A stretch of DNA of 64,000 bases from Tenacibaculum sp. M341 (GCF_004337695.1 NZ_SJXJ01000012.1:1-64000), one strand, 5' to 3'; counted from the stretch's first letter, positions 42,363-52,783 are shown. Made by a program: numbers and translations. The notes: a model not told the origin generated them from the sequence alone.

Positions 42363-45300
42363 ATGGCTTCAAACAAAAAATACTGGCAAAGTGTTGAGGA
42401 ACTAAAAGATAGTTCAGTTGTTGATACGCTACGTACTAAAGAGTTTGTTCAAGAAATACCTACAGATGAGTTTTTAGGAGATAAAGAAACCCTAGAGAAC
42501 ACATCTACATCACGTAGAGATTTCTTAAAATATGTAGGTTTTTCTACGGCGGCTGCTTCTTTAGCAGCTTGTGAAGGACCAGTAAGAAAATCAATTCCTT
42601 ACGTAGTACAACCAAACGACATCGTTGTAGGGGTAGCTGACTGGTATGCAACTACTATTGCAGATGGATATGATTTTGCAAATGTATTAGTTAAAACTCG
42701 TGAAGGGCGTCCTATTCAAATAATGCCTAACAAAGAGGCAGGAGGTGCAACTAATGCACGTGTACAAGCGTCTGTGTTATCTTTATATGATGATAGATTA
42801 CGTTTGAAAGAGCCTAAAAAAGGTGAAGCTGCTATCTCTTGGGAAGATGCTGACAAAGAGATCTTAGCTAAATTAGAAAGTTTAAAGCAAGCAAATGCTC
42901 CTGTATACTTAATGACAGGAACTTTAGCTAGTCCATCAACAGAAAAAATCATTGCAGATTTTATTGCAAAGTATCCAAATGTTAAACATGTAACATACGA
43001 TGCAATTTCTGAAAGTGGAACTGCTGATGCTTTTCAAGCAATGTACGGAACTCGTGCATTACCAAATTACGATTTAAGTAAGGCTAAAGTGATCGCTTCT
43101 TTTGGAGCTGATTTCTTAGGAGATTGGCAAGGTGGATATGAAAAATCTTACGCAGAAGGTCGTAAGGTTAAGACAGGTAAAATGTCTTATCATGTTCAAA
43201 TAGAAAGTAACATGTCTTTAGCTGGTGCTAATGCAGATAAAAGAATTGTAGCGAAGCCTTCAGTTCAAATTCAAGCATTAGTAAAGTTATATAACGAAAT
43301 TACTGGATCTGGATTACCTTCAGCTGCTACACCAATTGATGCTGAAATTAAAAAGTTAGCAAAAGACTTAAAAAAGGCTGGTAGCAAAGGGGTAGTTTTA
43401 GCAGGAATGAATGATAAAAATGCCCAGTTAATTGCATTAGCTATTAACAAAGCATTAAATAGTACAATAATAGACACTGTAGCAACAAAAATGATCCGTC
43501 AAGGAGATGATATTAAAGTTGCTCAGTTAATTTCTGATGTAAATTCAGGAAAAGCTAAAGGATTGATAACATATAATGTCAATCCAGCTTATTCAATTGT
43601 TGGGTTTGAAGATGCTATGAAGAAGTTAGACTTCTCTGTAGCAATTTCTACGCAAAACGATGCTACTGCAACAGCAGCTAAGTTTGCGTTACCAGCACCT
43701 CATAACTTAGAAAGTTGGGGAGATGTAATGGCTATTAAAGGTCAATACAGCTTAATGCAACCAACGATTGCTCCAATATTTAAAACACGTCAAATTCAAG
43801 ACATTTTATTAAAGTGGACTGGAGCAACTAAGAATTACTACGATACATTAAAAGAGTTCTGGGCAACAACTGGTTTAACAGGTGCTTCTTGGAACAAAGC
43901 ATTACATGATGGATTTTTTACAGTACCATCTGTAGTTGCTGAAGAAGTTGAAAAAGTTGTGTCTGAAGCAACAGGAGCGGAAGAGTCTACTGTAGATTCA
44001 GCAAGTTCTTTAGTAGCAGGAGCTGCACAAGCTTTAGCTAAAATTACTTCTAATAATTACGAATTAACATTATTCTCATCAACAGCTTTAGGAGATGGTA
44101 AGCTTGCAAATAACCCTTGGTTACAAGAATTACCAGATCCAATTACTCGTGCTTCATGGGATAACTATTTAACAGTGTCTATTGCAGATGCTAAAGAGTT
44201 AAATTTTGAGAATCCAGTAAGAGATAACGGAGCAATTGATGGTAATTATGCTAAAGTAACAGTTAACGGTGTAGATGTAACTGTTCCTGTAATTATTCAA
44301 CCAGGTCAAGCTAAAGGATCATTTGGATTAGCTTTAGGATATGGTAGAGAAAAAGGATTAAAAGATGAAATGAAGGTAGGTGTAAATGCTTACCCATTAT
44401 ATACAAACAGCAATAACAATCAATTTAATGTTACTGTTAAAAACGTTGGGTCTGGTCACAAGTTTGCTTGTATTCAGGTTCAGAGTACTTTAGCTGGGCG
44501 TCACGATATTTTACGTGAAGCTACTTTAGCTGAAGTAAATAATACATCATTAGACCCTAAACATACTTGGAATAAGCCATTCATGGTTTCTTATGATCAC
44601 CAAGAAGTTGAAGGTAGTACTATTGATTTATGGGATGACCATGATAGAAGTATCGGTCACCACTTCAACTTATCTATCGATTTAACTTCATGTACTGGAT
44701 GTGGTGCTTGTGTGGTAGCATGTCATGCTGAAAACAACGTACCAGTAGTAGGAAAAGATGAAGTTCGTGTAGGTAGAGATATGCACTGGTTACGTATTGA
44801 TCGTTACTATTCATCTACAGTAGTAGATAAACAACACGAGGCTAAGATGACAATGGAAGAGTTCAAAGCTCAAAATCCTAACTTAGCTAACCAAGAAGTT
44901 GAAAGAAGATATACAGAGAAAGTATTAGAGTTAAGCAAAGGAGATTTATTCGATGCTTTAGAGAATCCAGCTGAAAACCCACAGGTTGCTTTCCAACCTA
45001 TGATGTGTCAGCACTGTAATCACGCACCATGTGAAACAGTATGTCCAGTAGCAGCTACATCTCATGGTCGTCAAGGTCAAAACCAAATGGCTTATAACCG
45101 TTGTGTAGGTACTCGTTATTGTGCAAACAACTGTCCATACCGTGTACGTCGTTTCAACTGGTTCAACTATTCAGATAATGAAGAGTTTGACTTTAACATG
45201 AACAATGACTATGGTAAGATGGTATTAAACCCAGATGTTGTAGTACGTTCTCGTGGAGTTATGGAGAAATGTTCTATGTGTATCCAAATGACTCAAGCTA

Positions 45301-45530
45301 CGATCTTAAAAGCGAAGAGAGAAGGAAGAGCTGTTAAAGCTGATGAATTCCAAACTGCTTGTTCACAAGCTTGTTCAACAGGAGCAATGGTGTTTGGAGA
45401 TGTAAATAACTCTGAAGATACTGTTACAGAATTAGCAGAAGATAAGAGAGCTTTCTTCGTATTAGATTACATTGGAACTAAACCAAATGTAGTTTACCAA
45501 GTGAAGGTAAGAAATACAAACGAAGCATAA
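42363..45530 (+). CDS. actB: alternative complex III subunit ActB, iron-sulfur protein
   Basis: The 1055 residues carry an internal twin-arginine export signal (STSRRDFLKYVGF, R51-R52) ending SLAAC, with C70 a possible lipid-anchored cysteine. The large middle part is a molybdopterin-oxidoreductase-like fold; the ACIII family has this fold without the cofactor. The C-terminal ferredoxin part has four Cys clusters ('CTGCGACVVACH', 'CQHCNHAPCETVCP', 'CVGTRYCANNCP', 'CSMCIQM' with 'CSQACSTGA'). It moves electrons between ActC and the hemes on the periplasmic side. Confidence 0.96.
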   Translation: MASNKKYWQSVEELKDSSVVDTLRTKEFVQEIPTDEFLGDKETLENTSTSRRDFLKYVGFSTAAASLAACEGPVRKSIPYVVQPNDIVVGVADWYATTIADGYDFANVLVKTREGRPIQIMPNKEAGGATNARVQASVLSLYDDRLRLKEPKKGEAAISWEDADKEILAKLESLKQANAPVYLMTGTLASPSTEKIIADFIAKYPNVKHVTYDAISESGTADAFQAMYGTRALPNYDLSKAKVIASFGADFLGDWQGGYEKSYAEGRKVKTGKMSYHVQIESNMSLAGANADKRIVAKPSVQIQALVKLYNEITGSGLPSAATPIDAEIKKLAKDLKKAGSKGVVLAGMNDKNAQLIALAINKALNSTIIDTVATKMIRQGDDIKVAQLISDVNSGKAKGLITYNVNPAYSIVGFEDAMKKLDFSVAISTQNDATATAAKFALPAPHNLESWGDVMAIKGQYSLMQPTIAPIFKTRQIQDILLKWTGATKNYYDTLKEFWATTGLTGASWNKALHDGFFTVPSVVAEEVEKVVSEATGAEESTVDSASSLVAGAAQALAKITSNNYELTLFSSTALGDGKLANNPWLQELPDPITRASWDNYLTVSIADAKELNFENPVRDNGAIDGNYAKVTVNGVDVTVPVIIQPGQAKGSFGLALGYGREKGLKDEMKVGVNAYPLYTNSNNNQFNVTVKNVGSGHKFACIQVQSTLAGRHDILREATLAEVNNTSLDPKHTWNKPFMVSYDHQEVEGSTIDLWDDHDRSIGHHFNLSIDLTSCTGCGACVVACHAENNVPVVGKDEVRVGRDMHWLRIDRYYSSTVVDKQHEAKMTMEEFKAQNPNLANQEVERRYTEKVLELSKGDLFDALENPAENPQVAFQPMMCQHCNHAPCETVCPVAATSHGRQGQNQMAYNRCVGTRYCANNCPYRVRRFNWFNYSDNEEFDFNMNNDYGKMVLNPDVVVRSRGVMEKCSMCIQMTQATILKAKREGRAVKADEFQTACSQACSTGAMVFGDVNNSEDTVTELAEDKRAFFVLDYIGTKPNVVYQVKVRNTNEA

Positions 45531-45545
45531 TTAAGTAAAGTGAAA

Positions 45546-45569
45546 GTTTGCCAGTTAAAACTGGCAAAC
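45546..45569 (+). other. stable intercistronic hairpin between actB and actC
   Basis: GTTTGCCAGT (45546-45555) and ACTGGCAAAC (45560-45569) form a perfect 10-bp stem with a TAAA loop and no T-run. It lies 16 bases after the actB stop and could protect or process the mRNA and set different levels for actB and actC. Confidence 0.65.
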
Positions 45570-45598
45570 ATATAAAATAAAAATAAACTATATAATAA

Positions 45599-46999
45599 AT
45601 GTCGTCTCATTACGAATCATCTTATAGAGAACCTTTAATACTTGGTGAGAAAAGTTACCATGATATTACAGAAGATATTGCAAGACCAATAGAAGGTAAG
45701 GCCAATAAGAATTGGTATATCGCATTTTATATCTCTTTAGCAGGAATGCTTTGGGGATTTGGATGTATATTCTACACAGTAGGAACTGGTATTGGTGTTT
45801 GGGGATTAAGTAAAAACATCGGTTGGGCATGGGATATTACCAACTTTGTATGGTGGGTAGGTATCGGTCACGCCGGAACATTAATCTCAGCAGTATTATT
45901 ATTATTCCGTCAAAAATGGAGAATGGCGATTAACCGTTCTGCAGAAGCAATGACAATTTTCGCAGTATTCCAAGCAGGTTTATTCCCAATTATACACATG
46001 GGACGTCCTTGGAATGGATACTGGGTATTACCAATTCCTAACCAATTCGGATCATTATGGGTTAACTTTAACTCGCCACTTTTATGGGATGTATTCGCGA
46101 TTTCTACGTATTTATCGGTATCATTAGTATTCTGGTGGACTGGTTTATTACCTGATTTTGCAACTATCCGTGATAGAGCAGTTAAGCCCTTCCAAAAGAA
46201 GATTTATGCATTATTATCTTTCGGATGGTCTGGTAGAGCTAAAGACTGGCAACGTTTTGAAGAAGTATCTTTAGTATTAGCTGGTTTAGCAACTCCATTA
46301 GTATTATCGGTACACACGATTGTATCTTTTGACTTTGCTACTTCGGTAAATCCAGGATGGCACTCGACAATTTTTCCACCTTACTTCGTAGCAGGAGCAA
46401 TCTTCTCAGGATTCGCAATGGTACAAACCTTATTAGGTGTAATGCGTAAGGTAACTAACTTAGAAGCATATATTACTCGATTACATGTTGAGTATATGAA
46501 TATCGTAATTATTTTAACTGGAGGTATTGTAGCTGTAGCTTATGCAACAGAATTCTTTATTGCTTGGTATACTGGTTCTCCATATGAAAATTACACATAC
46601 TTATCATTTGGAGCAGAAGCAGGAGCATATGGATGGGCATTCTGGTCATTAATGATTTTTAATATTATCATTCCTCAAATTTTATGGATTAAGAAGTTTA
46701 GAAGAAGCTTTATTGTTTCTTTCTTGGTATCTATTGCCATTAATATTGGTATGTGGTTTGAGCGTTTTGATATTATTGCAATTGTATTAAGTAAAGGTCA
46801 ATTACCATCTACTTGGTGGCGTTTTGAGCCTACTTTTGTTGATGTAGGTATCTTTATTGGTACAATAGGATTCTTTGGTGTTTTATTCTTGTTATATGCA
46901 AGAACATTCCCTGTAATTCCTACAGCAGAGGTTAAAACTATTTTAAAATCTTCAGGAGAGCATTATAAAAAATTAAGAGAGGAGAACAATGAGCACTAA
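45599..46999 (+). CDS. actC: alternative complex III subunit ActC (NrfD/PsrC family)
   Basis: The 466-residue polytopic membrane protein is of the NrfD/polysulfide-reductase type, with about ten helices and conserved segments such as 'WGLSKNIGWAWDITNFVWWVG', 'GIGHAGTLISAV' and 'GLFPIIHMGRPWNGYW'. It is expected to hold a menaquinol site and to contribute to proton movement. Its last 11 bases overlap actD. Confidence 0.95.
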   Translation: MSSHYESSYREPLILGEKSYHDITEDIARPIEGKANKNWYIAFYISLAGMLWGFGCIFYTVGTGIGVWGLSKNIGWAWDITNFVWWVGIGHAGTLISAVLLLFRQKWRMAINRSAEAMTIFAVFQAGLFPIIHMGRPWNGYWVLPIPNQFGSLWVNFNSPLLWDVFAISTYLSVSLVFWWTGLLPDFATIRDRAVKPFQKKIYALLSFGWSGRAKDWQRFEEVSLVLAGLATPLVLSVHTIVSFDFATSVNPGWHSTIFPPYFVAGAIFSGFAMVQTLLGVMRKVTNLEAYITRLHVEYMNIVIILTGGIVAVAYATEFFIAWYTGSPYENYTYLSFGAEAGAYGWAFWSLMIFNIIIPQILWIKKFRRSFIVSFLVSIAINIGMWFERFDIIAIVLSKGQLPSTWWRFEPTFVDVGIFIGTIGFFGVLFLLYARTFPVIPTAEVKTILKSSGEHYKKLREENNEH

Positions 47000-47516
47000 T
47001 AAAGTAATTCACGCATTATACAATGATGATGATATCTTAATGGATGCTGTTAAGAAAGTAAGAGGAGCACATCATCATATCGAAGAAGTTTTTACACCTT
47101 TTCCAGTTCACGGATTAGATAAGGCTTTAGGTTTAGCTCCTACTCGTTTAGCTATTACAGCATTTTTATACGGTATCACAGGTACTTCAATTGCAGTATG
47201 GTTAACATGGTATACAATGATTGCAGACTGGCCACAGGATATTGGTGGTAAGCCAAGTTTCTCTTGGGCAGAAAATATGCCAGCTTTTGTGCCAATTTTA
47301 TTTGAATTAACTGTATTTTTTGCAGCGCACTTAATGGTTATTACTTTTTACATGCGTAGTAAAATATGGCCATTTAAAGAAGCAGAAAATCCAGATCCAA
47401 GAACTACTGATGATCATTTCTTAATGGAGATTCCTGTACATGATAATGAAGAAGAGTTAAAAACTTTATTAGAAGAAACAGGAGCAGTAGAAATTAAAAT
47501 AGTTGATAAGCATTAA
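46989..47516 (+). CDS. actD: alternative complex III subunit ActD (DUF3341)
   Basis: The 175 residues have a soluble N-terminus ('VIHALYNDDDILMDAV', 'FTPFPVHGLDKALGL') and two membrane helices (about 55-80 and 95-120), the standard ActD layout. It is a non-redox structural subunit packed against the NrfD-like subunits. It overlaps actC by 11 bases and lies 9 bases before actE. Confidence 0.93.
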   Translation: MSTNKVIHALYNDDDILMDAVKKVRGAHHHIEEVFTPFPVHGLDKALGLAPTRLAITAFLYGITGTSIAVWLTWYTMIADWPQDIGGKPSFSWAENMPAFVPILFELTVFFAAHLMVITFYMRSKIWPFKEAENPDPRTTDDHFLMEIPVHDNEEELKTLLEETGAVEIKIVDKH

Positions 47517-47525
47517 TAAGAAGAT

Positions 47526-48074
47526 ATGAAGAGTATAAAAATAATTATTGCTTCACTTACGGTTACAATGTTTGTTTCTTGTAACAATAAACGTCAACCA
47601 CAAGTACAGTACATGAATGATATGTATGTTTCTGTACCTTATGATGCAAATGGAGCTAATTCAGCAGGAGAGATTCCAGTAAATAGATTACCAGTTGCTG
47701 GAACTGTAAGCAGAAAAGGAGTAGTAGCTTACGATATACCTGATTCAAATGCAGGATACGAAAAGGCTAAAACTGAGTTAAAGAATCCTTTAACTGCAAC
47801 TGATAAGAATTTAGAAAACGGTAAAAAGATGTATGGTATTTACTGTGCAGTTTGCCACGGAACTAAAGGAGACGGAAACGGTATTTTATCTAAAAGAGAA
47901 AAGTTCTTAGGAATACCAAATTATAAGGATAGAGATATTACAGAAGGTAGTATTTACCATGTTTTAATGTATGGTAAAAACATGATGGGATCTCATTCAT
48001 CACAACTTACTTACAAAGAGCGTTGGCAAGTTGTACAGTATGTAGAAAAATTAAGAAACGATTTAAAAAAATAA
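47526..48074 (+). CDS. actE: alternative complex III subunit ActE, lipid-anchored monoheme cytochrome c
   Basis: The 182 residues have a lipoprotein signal with C19 (FVSC) and one heme site CAVCH ('GIYCAVCHGTKGDGNG'), with a likely distal Met in 'YGKNMMGSH'. It is a class I cytochrome c facing the periplasm, and carries electrons out of ACIII to the oxidase. Confidence 0.94.
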   Translation: MKSIKIIIASLTVTMFVSCNNKRQPQVQYMNDMYVSVPYDANGANSAGEIPVNRLPVAGTVSRKGVVAYDIPDSNAGYEKAKTELKNPLTATDKNLENGKKMYGIYCAVCHGTKGDGNGILSKREKFLGIPNYKDRDITEGSIYHVLMYGKNMMGSHSSQLTYKERWQVVQYVEKLRNDLKK

Positions 48075-48096
48075 GTCTTTAATAGATAGTTAAGAT

Positions 48097-49836
48097 ATGT
48101 ACCAGTTTTCAGGAAAATTAAAAATGTTCGCTTTGGGTCTTATTGTTGTAGGATTCATAGGTACAGTTATAAGTTTTATGAGTGCACCTCAATCTCTTGA
48201 GGAAGCTAAGGAAATTATGGCTGCACAAGCGGCTTCTCATCATGGTCATGGCGAAGCTCATGGAAGTCATGATACTCATGAAGCTGAAGGAACTCACAAA
48301 ACAGATCATAAAAAAGCAGACAGTCATTCAGAGGAAAAGGTTTCTGAGCATATTGAACATATGGCAGGAGATCACGCTAAAGAAACTGTGGCTGATCACG
48401 ATAAACACGGAGGTGAACCAATCGTAAATGAAACGAAAGAAGAGCATGCTGAACATGTTAAAGATAGTACCCATGCTAAAGAAACAGTTGTAGATCATGC
48501 AAAACACATGGCTGGAGAGCATGCAAACGAAACTGTTAAAGAGTACAATGATCACGAAGCTGCTAACCATGCAGAAGACACTCGTTTAACCGATAGTTTA
48601 AACGGTCATGTTACTGAAAAAGCTCATTTAGCACACAAGACTGATGATGCAGACCATAATGCTGGAGGGCATCATGATGATCATCATGCAGAGCATGTAT
48701 TCCACCAAATGCAAAATAGACCTTGGTCAGCATTATATGTTTCATTATTATTCTTCTTAGGAGTTACTTTATTAGTGTTTGCTTTTTATGCAGCACAAAG
48801 AGTTGCTCAGGCAGGTTGGTCTATTGTATTATTTAGAGTTATGGAGGCTATCACCGCTAACTTACATTATGTAAGTGTTGCAATGTTAATCTTCATTATT
48901 TTAACTGCAATGCACAAAGCTCATTTATTCCCATGGATGGCAGAGGGTGTTTTTGATCCTCAACATGAGAATTATGATCCTATAGTAGATGGAAAAAAAT
49001 GGTGGATGAATTTACCAGGATGGACTATAAGAAGTATCATTTATTTAACTATTTGGAATGTTTTCCGTTTTATCATTAGGAAGAAGTCTCTTCAACAAGA
49101 TAATGGTGACTTAAAGTTACACAAGAATATTTATAATATTTCAGTTGGTTTTATTTTCTTATTCATGATCACTGAAAGTATGATGTCTTGGGATTGGATT
49201 ATGGGAATTGATCCTCACTGGTTCTCAACATTATTTGGATGGTATGTATTAGCTACTTTCTTAGTATGTGCTTTAACAGTTATTTGTTTAGTTACACTTT
49301 ATTTAAGAGCTAAAGGTCAATTACCATTTGTTAACGATAGTCATATTCATGATTTAGTAAAATTCATGTTTGGTTTCTCTGTATTCTGGACGTATTTATG
49401 GTTTGCTCAGTTCATGTTAATATGGTATGCAGATATGCCAGAGGAAACAACATATTTCTTACAGAGATTTAATGAGTACAAAGTACCTTTCATAGGAATG
49501 GTAGTTATGAACTTTCTTTTCCCTGTATTATTATTAATAAATAGCGATTTCAAAACAATTCCTTGGATTATCTGTATCGCAGGTGTGTTTATCTTAGTAG
49601 GTCACTATGTTGATTTATTTGTAATGATTATGCCAGGTACTGTTGGAGGACAATGGGGGTTCGGTTTAGGTGAAATAAGTGGTTTCTTACTTTTCTTAGG
49701 AGTGTTTATTTTTGCAACATTTAATGCATTCGCAAAAGCAAATCCATTACCAAAAGGAAATCCTTTCTTACATGAGAGTGAAACACATCACTATTACATC
49801 ATTGAGCATAGAGGAGAAGACAACGATCATCATTAA
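48097..49836 (+). CDS. actF: alternative complex III subunit ActF with a histidine-rich insertion
   Basis: The 579-residue NrfD-like membrane subunit has about ten helices. After the first helix (about 8-28) comes a very unusual hydrophilic segment (residues 48-203). It contains 32 histidines, many Glu, Asp and Lys, and repeated 'HAKETVVDHAKH', 'HANETV' and 'HMAGEH' units. The rest ('RPWSALYVSLLFFLG', 'HKAHLFPWMAEGVFDP', 'MSWDWIMGIDPHWF') is typical ActF. The insertion may bind metal ions (Cu or Zn). The segment is of biased composition and its topology side is not certain. Confidence 0.92.
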   Translation: MYQFSGKLKMFALGLIVVGFIGTVISFMSAPQSLEEAKEIMAAQAASHHGHGEAHGSHDTHEAEGTHKTDHKKADSHSEEKVSEHIEHMAGDHAKETVADHDKHGGEPIVNETKEEHAEHVKDSTHAKETVVDHAKHMAGEHANETVKEYNDHEAANHAEDTRLTDSLNGHVTEKAHLAHKTDDADHNAGGHHDDHHAEHVFHQMQNRPWSALYVSLLFFLGVTLLVFAFYAAQRVAQAGWSIVLFRVMEAITANLHYVSVAMLIFIILTAMHKAHLFPWMAEGVFDPQHENYDPIVDGKKWWMNLPGWTIRSIIYLTIWNVFRFIIRKKSLQQDNGDLKLHKNIYNISVGFIFLFMITESMMSWDWIMGIDPHWFSTLFGWYVLATFLVCALTVICLVTLYLRAKGQLPFVNDSHIHDLVKFMFGFSVFWTYLWFAQFMLIWYADMPEETTYFLQRFNEYKVPFIGMVVMNFLFPVLLLINSDFKTIPWIICIAGVFILVGHYVDLFVMIMPGTVGGQWGFGLGEISGFLLFLGVFIFATFNAFAKANPLPKGNPFLHESETHHYYIIEHRGEDNDHH

Positions 49837-49868
49837 TATTAAGAAATTAAAAAAATAAGTTTATAACA

Positions 49869-50882
49869 ATGCTAGCTTTATTTTATATTTTCATTGCAGT
49901 AGCAGTAGGAGTAAGTTTTTGGCAATTAACGCGCGTAATGAATTTACGTGATGTAATTGCAAATGATAACGATAATAATAAACAAGGAAAGATAGCTCTT
50001 GGTTTTATGGCTTTCTTGTACGCAATGATGATTTATTGCCTTTTAGCAATGAATGTTATTATGTTACCTGAAAGTGCTTCTATCGAAGGAGAACATGATG
50101 ATAGGTTATTCAACATCACGTTTATATTAATAGGAATTGTACAGTTTGCAATGCAATTTTTAATCTTTTATTTCACTCACAAGTATAGAGGGAAGAAAGA
50201 TCAAAAGGCATTATTCTTCGCTGATAGTCACAAGTTAGAATTGATTTGGACTGTTATTCCAGCAGTAACTATAGTTTTATTAATTGGTTATGGTTTATGG
50301 CAATGGAACAATGTAATGAGCGTTGGTGATGATGAGAATCCTATTGTTATTGAAGTGTATTCTCAACAGTTTAGATGGGATGCAAGATATGCTGGTCAAG
50401 ATAATGAGTTAGGTTTAGGAAATGTAAATTTCATTGATTTAAATAAATTAAATACAATGGGAGTTGATATGTCTGACCCTAAAGCTCAAGATGACAAGCA
50501 AGTAACTGAATTGTACTTACCTAAAGGTAAAAAAGTATTATTCAAATTTCGTTCACAAGATGTATTACACTCAGCTTACATGCCTCACTTTAGAGCTCAG
50601 ATGAACTGTGTTCCTGGTATGGTTACACAATTTGCTTTCACTCCAAAGTATACAACTGAAGAGATGCGTAACAATGAGGAAGTAATAGCAAAGGCTAAAG
50701 GAATTAACAAAATAAGACAAGCTAAAGGAGAGGATCCTTATGTATTTGATTATTTGTTATTATGTAATAAAATTTGTGGGGCTTCTCATTACAACATGCA
50801 AATGAAAATTACTGTTGTAGAAGAAGCTGAATACAAAAAGTGGTTAGGAGAGCAAAAAACATTAGCTCAGGTTATTAAGTAA
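49869..50882 (+). CDS. coxB: cytochrome c oxidase subunit II
   Basis: The 337 residues have membrane helices and a periplasmic CuA cupredoxin domain. The CuA ligands are clear: C299, C303, H307 and M310 (CNKICGASHYNM), with the upstream His in 'LHSAYMPHFRAQMN'. An N-terminal hydrophobic segment precedes the usual two helices. In flavobacteria this oxidase forms a supercomplex with ACIII, in line with its position in the operon. Confidence 0.95.
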   Translation: MLALFYIFIAVAVGVSFWQLTRVMNLRDVIANDNDNNKQGKIALGFMAFLYAMMIYCLLAMNVIMLPESASIEGEHDDRLFNITFILIGIVQFAMQFLIFYFTHKYRGKKDQKALFFADSHKLELIWTVIPAVTIVLLIGYGLWQWNNVMSVGDDENPIVIEVYSQQFRWDARYAGQDNELGLGNVNFIDLNKLNTMGVDMSDPKAQDDKQVTELYLPKGKKVLFKFRSQDVLHSAYMPHFRAQMNCVPGMVTQFAFTPKYTTEEMRNNEEVIAKAKGINKIRQAKGEDPYVFDYLLLCNKICGASHYNMQMKITVVEEAEYKKWLGEQKTLAQVIK

Positions 50883-50918
50883 GATTTAAATAAACTATTT
50901 ATAAAGAACATATAAATT

Positions 50919-52697
50919 ATGTCAGCAGAACATCACCATCATAAAGAAACATTTGTAACGAAGTACATTTTCAGTACGGATCATAAAATGATTTCTAAAC
51001 AATTCTTGATTACAGGAATGTTTATGGGAATTATTGGTGTATTCATGTCAATGTTATTCCGTTTACAGATAGCATGGCCGGAAAAATCTTTTTCAATTAT
51101 TCAGGCATTTTTAGGAGACCATCAACAAACAGATGGAATAATGAATCCTGATACGTATTTAGCACTTGTTACAATACATGGTACTATAATGGTATTCTTT
51201 GTATTAACAGCAGGTTTAAGTGGTACATTCTCTAATTTATTAATTCCATTACAAATTGGAGCTAGAGATATGGCATCAGGTTTTATGAATATGGTATCTT
51301 ACTGGTTATTCTTTTTATCGTCGGTAGTAATGGTAGCTTCATTATTTGTTGAAGCAGGTCCAGCATCAGCAGGTTGGACAATTTACCCGCCTTTATCAGC
51401 ATTACCAAAAGCAATACCAGGTTCTGGTGCAGGTATGACGTTATGGTTAGTATCTATGGCAATATTCATTGCATCATCATTAATAGGTTCATTAAATTAT
51501 ATTGTAACAGTATTAAATTTGCGTGTAAAAGGGATGAAGATGACAAGATTGCCATTAACTATGTGGGCTTTCTTTATTACAGCAATCATTGGTGTAATTT
51601 CATTCCCTGTATTATTATCTGCTGCTTTATTATTAATTTTTGATAGAAGTTTTGGAACATCGTTTTATCTATCAGATATTTTTATCTCAGGTGAAGTATT
51701 ACATTACCAAGGAGGATCTCCAGTTTTATTTGAACATTTATTTTGGTTCTTAGGACACCCTGAGGTATATATTATTTTATTACCAGCATTAGGTATATCT
51801 TCAGAAGTAATATCAACAAATGCTCGTAAACCAATTTTTGGTTATCGTGCAATGATTGGTTCTATTATAGGAATTGCTTTTTTATCAACAATTGTATGGG
51901 GGCACCATATGTTTATTTCAGGAATGAATCCATTTTTAGGATCTGTATTTACTTTTACAACAGTATTAATTGCAATACCATCAGCAGTAAAGGCATTTAA
52001 CTATATTACAACTTTATGGAAAGGTAATTTACAGTTAAATCCAGCAATGTTATTTTCGATAGGTTTAGTATCTACATTTGTAAGTGGAGGATTAACAGGA
52101 TTAGTATTAGGAGATTCTGCATTAGATATTAATATTCATGATACATATTTCGTAGTTGCTCACTTCCACTTAGTGATGGGGGTATCTGCATTATTCGGAA
52201 TGTTTGCAGGAGTTTACCACTGGTTCCCTAAGATGTACGGAAGAATGATGAATAAGGTAATGGGGTACTGGCACTTCTGGTTAACAATTATTGCTGCTTA
52301 CGGAGTATTTTTCCCAATGCACTTTATTGGTTTAGCTGGTTTACCACGTCGTTATTATACAAATTCAAACTTCCCAATGTTTGATGATTTAGCAGATATT
52401 AATGTTTTTATGACTTATATGGCGATATTAGGAGGAGTTGCTCAGTTAATATTCTTAGCTAATTTCTTTATCTCAATGTATAGAGGTCAAAAAGCGACGC
52501 AAAACCCATGGAAATCTAACACTTTAGAGTGGACTACACCTGTAGAGCACATTCATGGTAACTGGCCAGGTAAAATTCCAGAGGTTCACCGTTGGGCTTA
52601 TGATTATAGTAAAACAGATGAGAATGGAAACTATGTTCATGGTCAAGATTTTGTATTACAGACAGTACCTTTAAAAGACGGTGAGGAACCTTCTTAA
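50919..52697 (+). CDS. coxA: cytochrome c oxidase subunit I
   Basis: The 592-residue heme-copper oxidase catalytic subunit has about 12 helices. The heme and CuB ligand regions are visible: 'FLGHPEVYIILLP' (CuB His and the cross-linked Tyr), 'WGHHMFISGMNP' and 'HDTYFVVAHFHLVMG' (heme ligands). It reduces O2 to water and pumps protons. It is the last gene of the act-cox operon; subunit III is not in this window. Confidence 0.96.
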   Translation: MSAEHHHHKETFVTKYIFSTDHKMISKQFLITGMFMGIIGVFMSMLFRLQIAWPEKSFSIIQAFLGDHQQTDGIMNPDTYLALVTIHGTIMVFFVLTAGLSGTFSNLLIPLQIGARDMASGFMNMVSYWLFFLSSVVMVASLFVEAGPASAGWTIYPPLSALPKAIPGSGAGMTLWLVSMAIFIASSLIGSLNYIVTVLNLRVKGMKMTRLPLTMWAFFITAIIGVISFPVLLSAALLLIFDRSFGTSFYLSDIFISGEVLHYQGGSPVLFEHLFWFLGHPEVYIILLPALGISSEVISTNARKPIFGYRAMIGSIIGIAFLSTIVWGHHMFISGMNPFLGSVFTFTTVLIAIPSAVKAFNYITTLWKGNLQLNPAMLFSIGLVSTFVSGGLTGLVLGDSALDINIHDTYFVVAHFHLVMGVSALFGMFAGVYHWFPKMYGRMMNKVMGYWHFWLTIIAAYGVFFPMHFIGLAGLPRRYYTNSNFPMFDDLADINVFMTYMAILGGVAQLIFLANFFISMYRGQKATQNPWKSNTLEWTTPVEHIHGNWPGKIPEVHRWAYDYSKTDENGNYVHGQDFVLQTVPLKDGEEPS

Positions 52698-52721
52698 AAA
52701 GTAGAAATATATAAATTAGAA

Positions 52722-52752
52722 AAAACCTTTCCATTATTGGAAAGGTTTTTTT
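52722..52752 (+). terminator. terminator of the act-cox operon
   Basis: An AACCTTTCC arm (52724-52732) pairs with GGAAAGGTT (52739-52747) over a 6-base loop, flanked by an A-run and a T-run. Confidence 0.9.
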
Positions 52753-52783
52753 GTATTTTAGCTATAAACACTGTATTAAACTT

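Noticed and set aside
48118-48570. Overlapping frames on both strands over the His-rich part of actF
   Set aside because: They follow from the biased His/Glu/Asp codons; no start signals or known products.
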